64,000 nucleotides of DNA from Clostridia bacterium (GTDB lineage: Bacteria > Bacillota > Clostridia > Oscillospirales > Acutalibacteraceae): the NCBI GenBank assembly GCA_017430535.1, contig JAFRMR010000003.1, positions 517,480 to 581,479 on the forward strand, in the 5' to 3' direction. Numbering within the stretch: the stretch's first letter is position 1; every line of letters starts with the position of its first letter. Under the pieces are notes generated by a model that saw only the letters and a list, made by a program, of their open reading frames with translations, did not search any database and was not told the origin of the DNA. Both the position numbers and the translations under genes were made by a program. Below, piece by piece: positions 7,953 through 17,646 of the stretch.

Positions 7953-9296
7953 TCAATAGTTAATCATATATTTATCAATTTCCCATTGACTTACCTTTGT
8001 TCTGTAATCATCCCACTCGGCTTTCTTGCCCTTGATATAGTTATCAAAGGCCTGCTCACCGATGACTTCCTTGATGAAGGGATCTTTTTCCGCTTCCTCA
8101 ATGGCTTCTTCCAGTGTGCCGGGCAGGCATTCTATGCCTTCCTTTGCCAGCTCTTCATCTGAAAGCACAAATACATTCTTATCATAAGCGGGCTTGGGAA
8201 CAAGGCCTCTCTTGATGCCGTCAAGGCCGGCGGCAAGGCAAAGCGCCATTTCAAGATAGGGGTTGCAGGTGGGGTCAGGGCAGCGCAGCTCAACCCTGGT
8301 GCCTTTGCCTCTGCTGGCGGGAATCCTTACAAGGCAGGAGCGGTTTGAGGTGCTCCATACAAGATAACTGGGGGCCTCATAGCCGGGCACAAGGCGCTTG
8401 TATGAGTTGACGGTGGGGTTTGAAAACACAGCCATACCTTTGATATGGTCCATAATACCTGCGATAAATGCGTAGGCTTCTTTTGAAAGGCCCAGCTCAC
8501 CGTCGGGATCGTCAAATATATTCTTGCCGGTTTTGATATCGTAAAGGCTCATATTGGTGTGCATACCGCTGCCGTTGATGCCGTAAATGGGTTTCGGCAT
8601 AAAGGTAGCGTGCAGGCCGTGCTTTGTGGCATAGGTTTTAACCACATGCTTGAAGGTCATAACTCTGTCCGCGGTGGTAAGTCCGTCACCGAACTGGAAG
8701 TCAATCTCGTGCTGACCTTCTGCAACCTCGTGGTGGGAGGCCTCAATTGTGTAGCCCATTTTTTCAAGAGCAAGGCAGATATCTCTGCGGCAGTTTTCGC
8801 CGTGATCAATGGGGTTCAGGTCAAAGTAGCCCGCCTCATCCCCTGTCTGCAGAGTGGGCTTGCCGCTTTCATCCAGCTTGAAAAGGAAAAACTCGCATTC
8901 GGGGCCTACATTGAAGCCGTAGCCCTCGGCAGCAGCTTCATCAATAACTCTTTTGAATATATTTCTGGGGTCGCCGTCAAAGGGGGTAACATTATCTGCC
9001 TTATAGGCGGAACAGATAAGACGGCCGGTCTGTATCTCGTGGTGCTTTCTCCAGGGAACGATTGCCCAGGAATCAAGGTCGGGATGAAGGTACATATCGC
9101 TCTCATCAATTCTTGCAAAGCCGTCAATTGAGGAGCCGTCAAACATACAGTCATTATCAAGGGCTTTTTCAAGCTGAGATACGGTAACGGCAATATTTTT
9201 CATAATACCGAACAAATCGGTAAACTGCAGGCGGATAAATTCAACATTGTTTTCCAGTGCGCTCTTAAGTATCTCTTCTTTTGTGATTTTGCTCAT
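7953..9296 (-). CDS. glnA: Glutamine synthetase type I (GSI-alpha)
   Basis: GlnA condenses glutamate and ammonia to glutamine with ATP. The product is 447 residues, the usual size of Firmicutes GSI-alpha. Visible motifs are GPECEFFLF, the ATP-site NGSGMHTNMS, and SNRSCLVRIPASRGKGTRVELR. Near residue 55, DGSSIDGFARIDESDM keeps the arginine that in Bacillus GS mediates feedback inhibition. I chose the ATG before SKITKEE because GGAGG lies about nine bases upstream; an in-frame GTG seven codons earlier has no such site. It has its own strong promoter and a long leader with two terminators and a small ORF, so it is probably controlled by attenuation. It leads the glnA-amt-nadE-glutamate synthase-purF operon. 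Confidence 0.96.
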   Translation of the reverse strand: MSKITKEEILKSALENNVEFIRLQFTDLFGIMKNIAVTVSQLEKALDNDCMFDGSSIDGFARIDESDMYLHPDLDSWAIVPWRKHHEIQTGRLICSAYKADNVTPFDGDPRNIFKRVIDEAAAEGYGFNVGPECEFFLFKLDESGKPTLQTGDEAGYFDLNPIDHGENCRRDICLALEKMGYTIEASHHEVAEGQHEIDFQFGDGLTTADRVMTFKHVVKTYATKHGLHATFMPKPIYGINGSGMHTNMSLYDIKTGKNIFDDPDGELGLSKEAYAFIAGIMDHIKGMAVFSNPTVNSYKRLVPGYEAPSYLVWSTSNRSCLVRIPASRGKGTRVELRCPDPTCNPYLEMALCLAAGLDGIKRGLVPKPAYDKNVFVLSDEELAKEGIECLPGTLEEAIEEAEKDPFIKEVIGEQAFDNYIKGKKAEWDDYRTKVSQWEIDKYMINY

Positions 9297-9332
9297 AATT
9301 CTGTCCTCCGTAATCATTTTTATTTTTCGGGT

Positions 9333-9422
9333 TCAGCCCCGGGGAGATGTATCTGAGTTTCTGAATTCTGTGGGCGGTTTTTCAATGTAAAGGTAATTGC
9401 CCCGGATATTGTTATTATCCAT
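9333..9422 (-). CDS. Possible 29-residue small protein/leader peptide upstream of glnA
   Basis: A short ORF (MDNNNIRGNYLYIEKPPTEF..., 29 codons plus stop) lies between the second leader terminator and glnA. It starts with ATG eight bases after AAGGGGG, as good a ribosome site as the real genes here have. It ends 36 bases before the glnA start. It is hydrophilic, with no membrane segment and no run of a regulatory amino acid (no Gln run), so a classical leader-peptide attenuator is not indicated. I do not recognise it. It could be a small protein acting on glutamine synthetase, or a chance ORF in the leader. Confidence 0.45.
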   Translation of the reverse strand: MDNNNIRGNYLYIEKPPTEFRNSDTSPRG

Positions 9423-9436
9423 TGTATCAGCCCCCT

Positions 9437-9479
9437 TAAAACAAAAAAGCGGCGCTTCTCCCTTATGAGAAAAGCGCCG
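9437..9479 (-). terminator. Second intrinsic terminator in glnA leader
   Basis: CGGCGC plus TTCTC pairs with GAGAA plus GCGCCG, with a 2-base bulge and the six-base loop ATAAGG. It is followed directly by CTTTTTTGTTTT. It lies between the promoter and glnA, so it must be read through for glnA expression. Confidence 0.8.
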
Positions 9480-9492
9480 TTGCTTTCTGATG

Positions 9493-9547
9493 AAATAAAA
9501 AATGAAGAAGGCGTCAATGAGCCGTAACTCAAAGACGCCTTTGCCTT
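9493..9547 (-). promoter_or_regulatory. glnA leader attenuator: AAAGGC hexaloop hairpin competing with terminator
   Basis: The predicted transcript starts near 9549. Its first bases can form AAGGC-[AAAGGC]-GTCTT, a 5-bp stem with one G-U pair and a six-base loop with A at position 1 and G at position 4. The same bases also form the 5' arm of a terminator, AAGGCGTC/GACGCCTT, with an inner TGAG/CTCA stem and the tail CTTCATTTTTTATTT. The two folds exclude each other. The loop matches the A1/G4 hexaloop rule for RNAs bound by ANTAR antiterminators, and an ANTAR gene lies 8 kb away in the same cluster. Confidence 0.6.
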
Positions 9548-9555
9548 ATGTGTGT

Positions 9556-9584
9556 ATTTTACTCCCCTATTATCCCGGTGTCAA
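9556..9584 (-). promoter_or_regulatory. Sigma-A promoter of glnA
   Basis: TTGACA, 17 bases, then TAAAAT, on the minus strand. The spacing is ideal and the -35 box perfect. The predicted start is about seven bases after the -10 box, just upstream of the attenuator. Confidence 0.85.
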
Positions 9585-9680
9585 TTGATTTTTGCTTATT
9601 CCGGAAAAATCGGGATATATGTATATTCTCACAGTTTAATGATGAAAACTTTTTGTGCAGGATGATAGTAACTCAGGGCT

Positions 9681-11213
9681 TTATTCCCACTCAACAGTTG
9701 CCGGGGGCTTTGCTGTGATATCATAAACCACCCTGCCGATTGACCGTACTTCGTTGGTTATGCGGTTTGAGGCCGATGCAAGCACATCAAAGGGAACCCT
9801 TGACCAGTCAGCTGTCATAAAATCATCGGTGGTAACCGCTCTTAAAGCGAGGGTATAGCCGTAGGTGCCGGCATCGCCCATAACGCCCACGGTGCGGCAG
9901 TTGGTAAGCACAGTGAAATACTGGTTGATTTCACCGGTAAGCCCTGCGTTTGCGATTTCTTCCCTGAATATCGCATCGGATTCTCTTAAAATATCAAGCT
10001 TCTCTTTTGTTATTTCGCCGATTACCCTTATTGCAAGGCCCGGGCCCGGGAAAGGCTGGCGGCTTACGAGGTCTTCGGGTATGCCCAGCTTTCTGCCTGC
10101 GGCTCTCACTTCATCCTTGAACAGATCCCTCAGGGGCTCCACTATTTTTTCAAAGCGGATAACATCCGGCAGGCCGCCCACATTGTGGTGGCTCTTTATT
10201 ACAGCCGCATCCCCTTTGCCGCTTTCAATCACATCCGGGTAGATTGTGCCCTGAACAAGCACATCCACCTTGCCTATATCTTTGGCAACATCTTCAAACA
10301 CGCGGATAAATTCCGCGCCGATAATCTTTCTTTTCTCTTCGGGTTTTGTAACCCCTGCGAGTTTTGAGAGGAACCTGTCCTCGGCGTTTATTCTTATGAG
10401 GTTAAGGCCCATCTCCTCTTTCATAACCCGCTCAACCATATCGCCTTCGTTCTTCCTGAGAAGACCGTGGTCAACAAACACGCAGATAAGGTTGCTGCCG
10501 ATTGCTTTATGGAGAAGCACCGCGGCAACAGAGGAATCCACACCGCCTGATAGAGCGCAGAGCACCTTTTTGCCTGCAAGCTCCTCTCTGTATTTATTAA
10601 CAGAGGTTTCAATGAAATCATCCGTAGTCCAGTCGCCGGCACAGCTGCAGATATTCATAACAAAATTTTCAATCATCTTTCTGCCGTACTGTGTATGGGT
10701 TACCTCCGGGTGGAACTGAACGCCGTAAATCTTTTTTTCTTTATTGCAGAGCGCCGCGCAGGGGCAGTTATCCGTAAAAGCGATTATTTCAAACCCTGCG
10801 GGGGGAGTTTTAACATAATCGGTGTGGCTCATCCAGCAGATGCCGGTTTCGGGAACACCGTCAAAAAGAGGACTTTCCTTTACCGTAAGCCCGGTTTTGC
10901 CGTATTCGCTTATGCCGACCGCACTGCAGATTTCACCGCCGCCCATATATGCTATAAGCTGACAGCCGTAACAGATGCCGAGAACCGGCACCCCGGCATC
11001 AAGAATCTCCGCCGGATAATGGGGAGAGCTTTCATCATAAACGCTGTTTGGTCCGCCGGTGAAAATAACGCCCTTGTAACCTGCGGCCTTTATTTCGGCC
11101 GGAGTTATTTTATTGTAAGGGATAATCTCGGCAAATACGCTGAGCTCCCGCACACGGCGGGCAATAAGCTGATTATACTGACCGCCGAAATCAAGCACAA
11201 GAATCTTTTCCAT
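9681..11213 (-). CDS. guaA: GMP synthase (glutamine-hydrolysing)
   Basis: GuaA aminates XMP to GMP with glutamine ammonia and ATP. The product is 510 residues, the normal length. The class I amidotransferase triad is in GICYGCQL (Cys near residue 83) and HPEVTHT. The ATP pyrophosphatase P-loop is [14 protein letters not shown] near residue 220. The C-terminal dimerisation domain ends with [11 protein letters not shown], the canonical GuaA end. It starts with ATG nine bases after the carB stop, with AAGGAG overlapping that stop, so it is co-translated with the carbamoyl phosphate synthase genes. No clear terminator follows, so transcription may reach the glnA leader. Confidence 0.97.
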   Translation of the reverse strand: MEKILVLDFGGQYNQLIARRVRELSVFAEIIPYNKITPAEIKAAGYKGVIFTGGPNSVYDESSPHYPAEILDAGVPVLGICYGCQLIAYMGGGEICSAVGISEYGKTGLTVKESPLFDGVPETGICWMSHTDYVKTPPAGFEIIAFTDNCPCAALCNKEKKIYGVQFHPEVTHTQYGRKMIENFVMNICSCAGDWTTDDFIETSVNKYREELAGKKVLCALSGGVDSSVAAVLLHKAIGSNLICVFVDHGLLRKNEGDMVERVMKEEMGLNLIRINAEDRFLSKLAGVTKPEEKRKIIGAEFIRVFEDVAKDIGKVDVLVQGTIYPDVIESGKGDAAVIKSHHNVGGLPDVIRFEKIVEPLRDLFKDEVRAAGRKLGIPEDLVSRQPFPGPGLAIRVIGEITKEKLDILRESDAIFREEIANAGLTGEINQYFTVLTNCRTVGVMGDAGTYGYTLALRAVTTDDFMTADWSRVPFDVLASASNRITNEVRSIGRVVYDITAKPPATVEWE

Positions 11214-11222
11214 AACCGCTCC

Positions 11223-14200
11223 TTATTTCCGCGCAAAATCAATGGGCTCAACGGAGAAATTCAGCTCCTCAAGCACATCAAGGAACACTCTGACCGTATC
11301 AAGGGATGTGAACATTGTGATTCCGTTCTCTATGGCGGTGCTTCTGATTGCCTCGCCGTCCTCATAATGAACACCGGAGAGCACTGCTCTGGTATTTATC
11401 ACATAGCTCACATTGCCGCTGCGTATGGCATCCAGTATCTCCCTGCTGCCTTCGCTTAGCTTTTTCCTGACCCTTGTGTGAATACCTGCGTTTTTAAGGT
11501 ACTCTGCCGTAAGGGAGGTTGCCTCAATGCTGAAGCCCATATCATAAAATCTTTTCACAAGAGGAATACCCTCTATTTTATCTTCATCCGCAAGGGACAC
11601 AATAACAGTGCCGTGGTTCAGGAGCTTGATACCCGCAGAGAGGAATGCTTTATACATAGCCCTGTGGATTTTTTCATCAAAGCCGATTGCCTCGCCTGTG
11701 GACTTCATCTCAGGCGAAAGATAGGAATCCATACCGTGAAGCTTTGAAAACGAGAATGCGGGCACTTTGACATAATACTTGGCGGATTTATCGGAATACT
11801 CTCCAGTAAGGCCCTGCTCCTTAAGGGATTTGCCCATCATAACAAGCAGAGCTATATCCGCAATGGGTTTCCCCGTGGCTTTTGAAAGGAAGGGCACGGT
11901 TCTTGACGAACGGGGGTTTACCTCAATGATATATACATTTTCATCCTTATCCACAATAAACTGGATATTGAAAAGCCCCACTATGCCTATGCCTTTGCCC
12001 AGGCGGTTTGTATAGTCAATTATGGTATCCCTGACTTTTGCGGAAATACTGTAGGTGGGATAAACGCTGATTGAGTCGCCGGAGTGCACGCCGGTTCTTT
12101 CCACCAGCTCCATAATACCGGGTATGAACACATCTTTGCCGTCGCATACGGCGTCAACCTCAAGCTCTTTGCCTCTTATGTATTTATCAACCAGCACGGG
12201 CTTGTCTTCGTCAATATGAACGGCGGTTTCAAGATAGTGCCTGAGGTCCTTTTCCTTAGAAACAATCTGCATTGCCCTGCCGCCCAGCACAAATGAGGGG
12301 CGCACAAGCACAGGGTAGCCGATTTCTTCCGCTGCTTTTACACCGGCCTCGATATTTGTTACCGCCGTGCCTTTGGGGCGGGGAATATCAAGCTCGGTAA
12401 GGAGCCTGTCAAAGGAATCACGGTTCTCCGCCTTATCTATGGCCTCGCAGTCCGTGCCCAGTATCTTTACACCGTAATCTGCAAGGGGCCCGGCAAGGTT
12501 GATTGCCGTCTGACCGCCCAGGGTAACAATTACGCCCACAGGCTGTTCAAATTCAATGATATTCAGTGTTTCTTCCACGGTAAGGGGCTCAAAATAGAGC
12601 TTATCCGATGTGGTGTAATCCGTGGAAACGGTTTCAGGGTTATTGTTTATGATTATGGCGTCATAGCCGTTTTCTTTTATGGTTTTAACCGCGTGGACCG
12701 TTGAATAGTCAAATTCTATTCCCTGACCTATTCTTATGGGGCCGGAGCCCAGCACGATTATCTTTTGCCTGCCGGAATCAAGAGACTCGTTTTCATACTC
12801 GTATGTTGAATAAAAATAGGGAACATAGCTCTCAAATTCCGAAGCGCAGGTATCAATCATTTTGTAAACGGGGATTATGCCGTGCTGCTTTCTTTCGGCG
12901 CGGATTTCCTGCTCGGTCATACCCCATATACGGGCAATTTCCCTGTCGGAAAAGCCCATTCTTTTTGCTGTGTAAAGCTCTTTTTCGTTTTTATTCTCTT
13001 TAAGGCGCTTTTCCTCCTGTGTAATCTTTCTGATTTTGGTGAGGAAAAACATATCGATTTTTGTTCTTGCGGAAATCTCTTCCGGTTTAACATTTCGCCT
13101 GAGGAGCTCCGCAATGGCGTAGATTCTGTCATCCGTTCCCTTTTCGGTATATTCAAGGAGACTTTCGGTTGATTCTTCAGCAAACTTCGGCATATACAGA
13201 TGATATGTGCCGGTTTCAAGGGAGCGGACTGCTTTGAGCAGGCTTTCCTCAAAGGTTCTGCCTATGCTCATTGTTTCGCCCGTTGCCTTCATCTGGGTGC
13301 TCAGCCGGTTATCGGCGGAGGTGAACTTATCAAAGGGGAACCGGGGCATCTTGGTTACAACATAGTCAGGGGCCGGCTCAAATGAGGCAAGGGTATTTGC
13401 AAGATGAATCTCATCAAGGCGCATGCCTACGCTTATTTTGGCGGATACCCTGGCAATAGGATAGCCGCTGGCCTTTGAGGCCAGAGCGGATGAACGGGAA
13501 ACCCTGGGATTTACCTCAATAAGATAATATTTGAATGAATTGGGATCAAGGGCAAACTGAACATTGCAGCCGCCCTCTATTTCAAGGGCGCGGATGATTT
13601 TCAGGGCGCTGTCCCTGAGCATGTGATATTCTTTGTTTGTAAGAGTCTGTGAGGGGCAGACAACTATGGAATCCCCGGTGTGTATGCCTACGGGGTCAAG
13701 GTTTTCCATATTGCAGACGGTGATTGCAGTATCTGCGGAATCACGGATAACTTCATATTCAATCTCTTTGAAACCCTTAACGCTCTTTTCAATAAGGACC
13801 TGATGAACCGGTGACAGCTTAAAGGCGTTTTTGGCAATCTCTTTAAGCTCCTCTTCATTATCGGCAAAGCCGCCGCCTGTGCCGCCAAGGGTGAAGGCGG
13901 GGCGCAGAACTACGGGGTAGCCGATTTCTTCTGCTGCCTGCACGGCCTCTTCAATACCGTAGGTGATTTCTGACGGGATAACGGGCTCGCCGATTTCCAT
14001 ACAGAGCTCTTTGAAAAGCTCCCTGTCCTCGGCTTTCTCTATGCTCTCGCTTTTTGTGCCAAGAAGCTCTGTGCCGCATTCCTTAAGAACACCTGTTTTT
14101 TCAAGCTCAACGGCAAGGTTAAGCCCGGTCTGGCCGCCGATACCGGGAAGGATGGCATCCGGCCGCTCTTTTCTGATTATTTTTGCAGCAAACTCCGCAG

Positions 14201-14408
14201 TGAGGGGCTCCATATATATTCTGTCCGCAATAACTGAATCTGTCATAATGGTGGCGGGGTTGGAGTTGCAGAGGATAACCTCATAGCCCTCTTCACGCAG
14301 GGCAAGGCAGGCCTGGGTGCCGGCATAGTCAAACTCCGCCGCCTGGCCGATTACTATGGGACCCGAGCCGATAACCAGTATTCTTTTTATGTCAGTTCTT
14401 TTTGGCAT
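11223..14408 (-). CDS. carB: Carbamoyl-phosphate synthase large subunit
   Basis: CarB makes carbamoyl phosphate from bicarbonate, ammonia and two ATP, for pyrimidines and arginine. The product is about 1,061 residues with the two homologous halves expected. Each starts with a VLGSGP/VIGSGP-type motif ([20 protein letters not shown] and [18 protein letters not shown]) and contains an ATP-grasp domain ([16 protein letters not shown] and [16 protein letters not shown]). The C-terminal ~130 residues are the MGS-like regulatory domain where UMP or ornithine would bind. I chose the ATG giving [10 protein letters not shown], which overlaps the end of carA by 17 bases; an upstream TTG is possible but weaker. 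Confidence 0.96.
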   Translation of the reverse strand: MPKRTDIKRILVIGSGPIVIGQAAEFDYAGTQACLALREEGYEVILCNSNPATIMTDSVIADRIYMEPLTAEFAAKIIRKERPDAILPGIGGQTGLNLAVELEKTGVLKECGTELLGTKSESIEKAEDRELFKELCMEIGEPVIPSEITYGIEEAVQAAEEIGYPVVLRPAFTLGGTGGGFADNEEELKEIAKNAFKLSPVHQVLIEKSVKGFKEIEYEVIRDSADTAITVCNMENLDPVGIHTGDSIVVCPSQTLTNKEYHMLRDSALKIIRALEIEGGCNVQFALDPNSFKYYLIEVNPRVSRSSALASKASGYPIARVSAKISVGMRLDEIHLANTLASFEPAPDYVVTKMPRFPFDKFTSADNRLSTQMKATGETMSIGRTFEESLLKAVRSLETGTYHLYMPKFAEESTESLLEYTEKGTDDRIYAIAELLRRNVKPEEISARTKIDMFFLTKIRKITQEEKRLKENKNEKELYTAKRMGFSDREIARIWGMTEQEIRAERKQHGIIPVYKMIDTCASEFESYVPYFYSTYEYENESLDSGRQKIIVLGSGPIRIGQGIEFDYSTVHAVKTIKENGYDAIIINNNPETVSTDYTTSDKLYFEPLTVEETLNIIEFEQPVGVIVTLGGQTAINLAGPLADYGVKILGTDCEAIDKAENRDSFDRLLTELDIPRPKGTAVTNIEAGVKAAEEIGYPVLVRPSFVLGGRAMQIVSKEKDLRHYLETAVHIDEDKPVLVDKYIRGKELEVDAVCDGKDVFIPGIMELVERTGVHSGDSISVYPTYSISAKVRDTIIDYTNRLGKGIGIVGLFNIQFIVDKDENVYIIEVNPRSSRTVPFLSKATGKPIADIALLVMMGKSLKEQGLTGEYSDKSAKYYVKVPAFSFSKLHGMDSYLSPEMKSTGEAIGFDEKIHRAMYKAFLSAGIKLLNHGTVIVSLADEDKIEGIPLVKRFYDMGFSIEATSLTAEYLKNAGIHTRVRKKLSEGSREILDAIRSGNVSYVINTRAVLSGVHYEDGEAIRSTAIENGITMFTSLDTVRVFLDVLEELNFSVEPIDFARK

Positions 14409-15498
14409 AGATTCCGCCGCCTTCAATCATATTTATAAAGCAATCAAACAGATAGCCGCTGTCCTGAGGGCCGGGGGCGCTTTCGGGATGGTACTGAACG
14501 CTGAAAGCTCTTTCGCTTTCACACATAACCCCTTCAATGGTGTCATCAAGCAGATTTATGTGGGTTACGGTAAGCGGTGTGTTTTTTACGCTTTCAGGTG
14601 AAACTGCATAGGAGTGGTTCTGTGAAGTGATTTCCGTTTTGCCGGTAATTATATTCTTAACGGGATGATTCCCGCCCCGGTGGCCGAATTTAAGCTTATA
14701 GGTTTCGGCTCCGCAGGCAAGTGACAGCACCTGATGCCCGAGGCAGATTCCGAATATGGGATATCTGCCGATAAGCTTCTTTACCGTCTGAATCAGCTCG
14801 CCTACATCCGTGGGGTCTCCGGGGCCGTTTGAAATAAACACACCATCGGGGTTGATGGCTTCAATCTCCGCTGCAGCCGTGTTCCAGGGTACGCTTGTTA
14901 CGCTGCAGCCGCGAGCGTTCAGTGAGCGGATTATATTCTGCTTTATCCCGCAGTCAAAGGCGGCTATATGAAGCCGGTGATCCGGGACCTCAAATTCCCT
15001 GATATCCGTGTGGGAAACCCGGCTCACCGCATCGGTGGGCAGGGAAATACTTTTAAGCTTCTCGGCGCATACATCAGCCGGAGTATCCGCGCCGGTAATC
15101 AGCACTTTACAGCTTCCCCTGTCACGGATTCTCCTTGTTATCGCTCTTGTATCCACACCGCTTATACCGGCAATATCATATTTTTTCATCACATTGCCCA
15201 GGGTATCGGCGCTGCGGAAATTTGATGGCTCATCGTTATACTCCCTGACTATAAGCGCCCCGATTGTGGGCCTGTCGGTTTCATAGTCATCAAGGGCCAT
15301 ACCGTAGTTGCCGATAAGGGGATAGGTCATACATACCGCCTGATCGGTGTAGGACGGGTCACTGAGGATTTCCTGATAACCTACGGGAGATGTATTGAAC
15401 ACAAGCTCAAGCACCTTTTCGCTTCCGGAGCCGAAGGACCGGCCGTAGAAAGCCGTGCCGTCTTCAAAAACCAGTTTTTTGTTTTCATCCGTAATCAT
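14392..15498 (-). CDS. carA: Carbamoyl-phosphate synthase small (glutaminase) subunit
   Basis: CarA hydrolyses glutamine and tunnels ammonia to CarB. The product is 368 residues, normal for the family. The N-terminal CPSase domain has [18 protein letters not shown] and [15 protein letters not shown]. The class I amidotransferase domain has [23 protein letters not shown] with the nucleophilic Cys, and [11 protein letters not shown] with the catalytic His/Glu. The ribosome site AAAGGG sits inside a small GNRA-loop hairpin, which may limit translation. The gene overlaps carB and lies 95 bases downstream of gdhA. Confidence 0.96.
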   Translation of the reverse strand: MITDENKKLVFEDGTAFYGRSFGSGSEKVLELVFNTSPVGYQEILSDPSYTDQAVCMTYPLIGNYGMALDDYETDRPTIGALIVREYNDEPSNFRSADTLGNVMKKYDIAGISGVDTRAITRRIRDRGSCKVLITGADTPADVCAEKLKSISLPTDAVSRVSHTDIREFEVPDHRLHIAAFDCGIKQNIIRSLNARGCSVTSVPWNTAAAEIEAINPDGVFISNGPGDPTDVGELIQTVKKLIGRYPIFGICLGHQVLSLACGAETYKLKFGHRGGNHPVKNIITGKTEITSQNHSYAVSPESVKNTPLTVTHINLLDDTIEGVMCESERAFSVQYHPESAPGPQDSGYLFDCFINMIEGGGIYAKKN

Positions 15499-15506
15499 AA
15501 TTTCTG

Positions 15507-15552
15507 CCCTTTCGGGGGAAACCCGCAGAATAACTGAATCCTGCGGGTTTCC
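15507..15552 (-). promoter_or_regulatory. Strong hairpin plus ribosome-site hairpin upstream of carA
   Basis: A perfect 12-bp stem (GGAAACCCGCAG/CTGCGGGTTTCC) with a 12-base loop is followed at once by CCC-GAAA-GGG, a tetraloop hairpin whose 3' side is the carA ribosome site. No U-run follows, so this is not a simple terminator. It could insulate carA from gdhA or control carA translation. Confidence 0.5.
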
Positions 15553-15593
15553 GAAGTATTAAATGAGTCACAAAATGAGCGGAGATGTCTTAA

Positions 15594-16949
<1,356 letters not shown>

Positions 16950-16965
16950 TTACCGGGATTTCCCG

Positions 16966-17035
16966 GAAATATAAAAAAGGCGCACTACCCCCTTGGTAAT
17001 GCGCCTTTGCATTGTGAATTCAATCTTCGCTGATT
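16966..17035 (-). promoter_or_regulatory. gdhA attenuator with two candidate ANTAR hexaloop hairpins
   Basis: Two small hairpins lie in a row: AATC-[AGCGAA]-GATT (17035-17022, overlapping the 3' end of the ANTAR gene) and AATGC-[AAAGGC]-GCATT (17013-16998), eight bases apart. Both loops are six bases with A1 and G4, the known ANTAR-target rule. The second loop and its 3' arm form the 5' arm of a 14-bp terminator (AAAGGCGCATTACC with GGTAGTGCGCCTTT) followed by TTTATATTT, so binding of the second hairpin would prevent termination. A short CCGGG-AAAT-CCCGG hairpin follows near the gdhA ribosome site. This is the best-formed example in the window. Confidence 0.65.
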
Positions 17036-17601
17036 ATGTTTTCGGCAATTTCTTTCCTTGTGTGCCGGGAATCCATAGCTTCCTTTTCAATATACCGGTG
17101 TGCTTCCGGCTCGGTCATCCTCATTTTTTCCATAAGGATGAACTTTGCCCTGCTCACAAGTTTGATCTCTTCAAGTTTGTCCTGAAGCTTCTGCGCTTTC
17201 TTCTCACCGTTGAGAAGCCGTGCGCTTGTTGCCGTTATAAGCTTGATTGCCGTATAAAAATCTTTTTGCGATACCGGCTTTGCTATGGTAAGCACACCGG
17301 CCGCTTCAACCTTTGCGCAGGTCAGGTCATATAAATCGCTCCTGGCCGTTATCATAACCCCGGAATGGGATGAGGCCGTTGCGTCAACGGCAAAGTCACT
17401 CCCGAATTCATCCGGCAGAGGTGGATCTATAATGAGGATATCATAAGGGCTCCTCAGCATTTTGCGCTTTGCCTCGCCGGCGCTCAGAGCTGAATCAACA
17501 GGCCTGTAAACAGAAGCGTCGAGCATAGCCGACAGCAAAGCGATATTATGCTTTTTGCCCGATACAATAAGCACACTGAAGCATCTTTTTGCAGGCGGCA
17601 T
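17020..17601 (-). CDS. ANTAR-domain RNA-binding antiterminator (NitR-like response regulator)
   Basis: This 193-residue protein has a receiver-like N-terminal domain (about 8-125) and a C-terminal ANTAR domain (about 138-190, KLVSRAKFILMEKMRMTEPEAHRYI), the module that binds paired hexaloop hairpins in mRNA leaders and prevents termination. In the receiver, Asp59 (LIIDPP), Thr85 and Lys108 (AKP) match the phosphorylation triad, but the acidic pair that binds Mg2+ is replaced by Ser14-Gly15. Phosphorylation is therefore uncertain. A coiled-coil-like stretch (LLNGEKKAQKLQDKLEEIK) links the domains, as in EutV and AmiR. It sits between glnA2 and gdhA. A similar ANTAR gene beside glnA is known as nitR in a solventogenic Clostridium. 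No partner histidine kinase is in the window. Confidence 0.88.
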   Translation of the reverse strand: MPPAKRCFSVLIVSGKKHNIALLSAMLDASVYRPVDSALSAGEAKRKMLRSPYDILIIDPPLPDEFGSDFAVDATASSHSGVMITARSDLYDLTCAKVEAAGVLTIAKPVSQKDFYTAIKLITATSARLLNGEKKAQKLQDKLEEIKLVSRAKFILMEKMRMTEPEAHRYIEKEAMDSRHTRKEIAENIISED

Positions 17602-17646
17602 ACCCGTTCTCCCTTCCTCCGTAATTGAGCTTTTGCACTTAACTTA

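Noticed and set aside
9297-9550. Glutamine riboswitch or T-box in the glnA leader
   Set aside because: The three-stem glnA/glutamine aptamer core and T-box sequence (TGGNACCGCG type) are not present. The visible signals are terminators and hexaloop hairpins.
10695-11459. 254-codon plus-strand frame across the guaA/carB junction
   Set aside because: It is antisense to both genes and crosses their boundary without any ribosome site.
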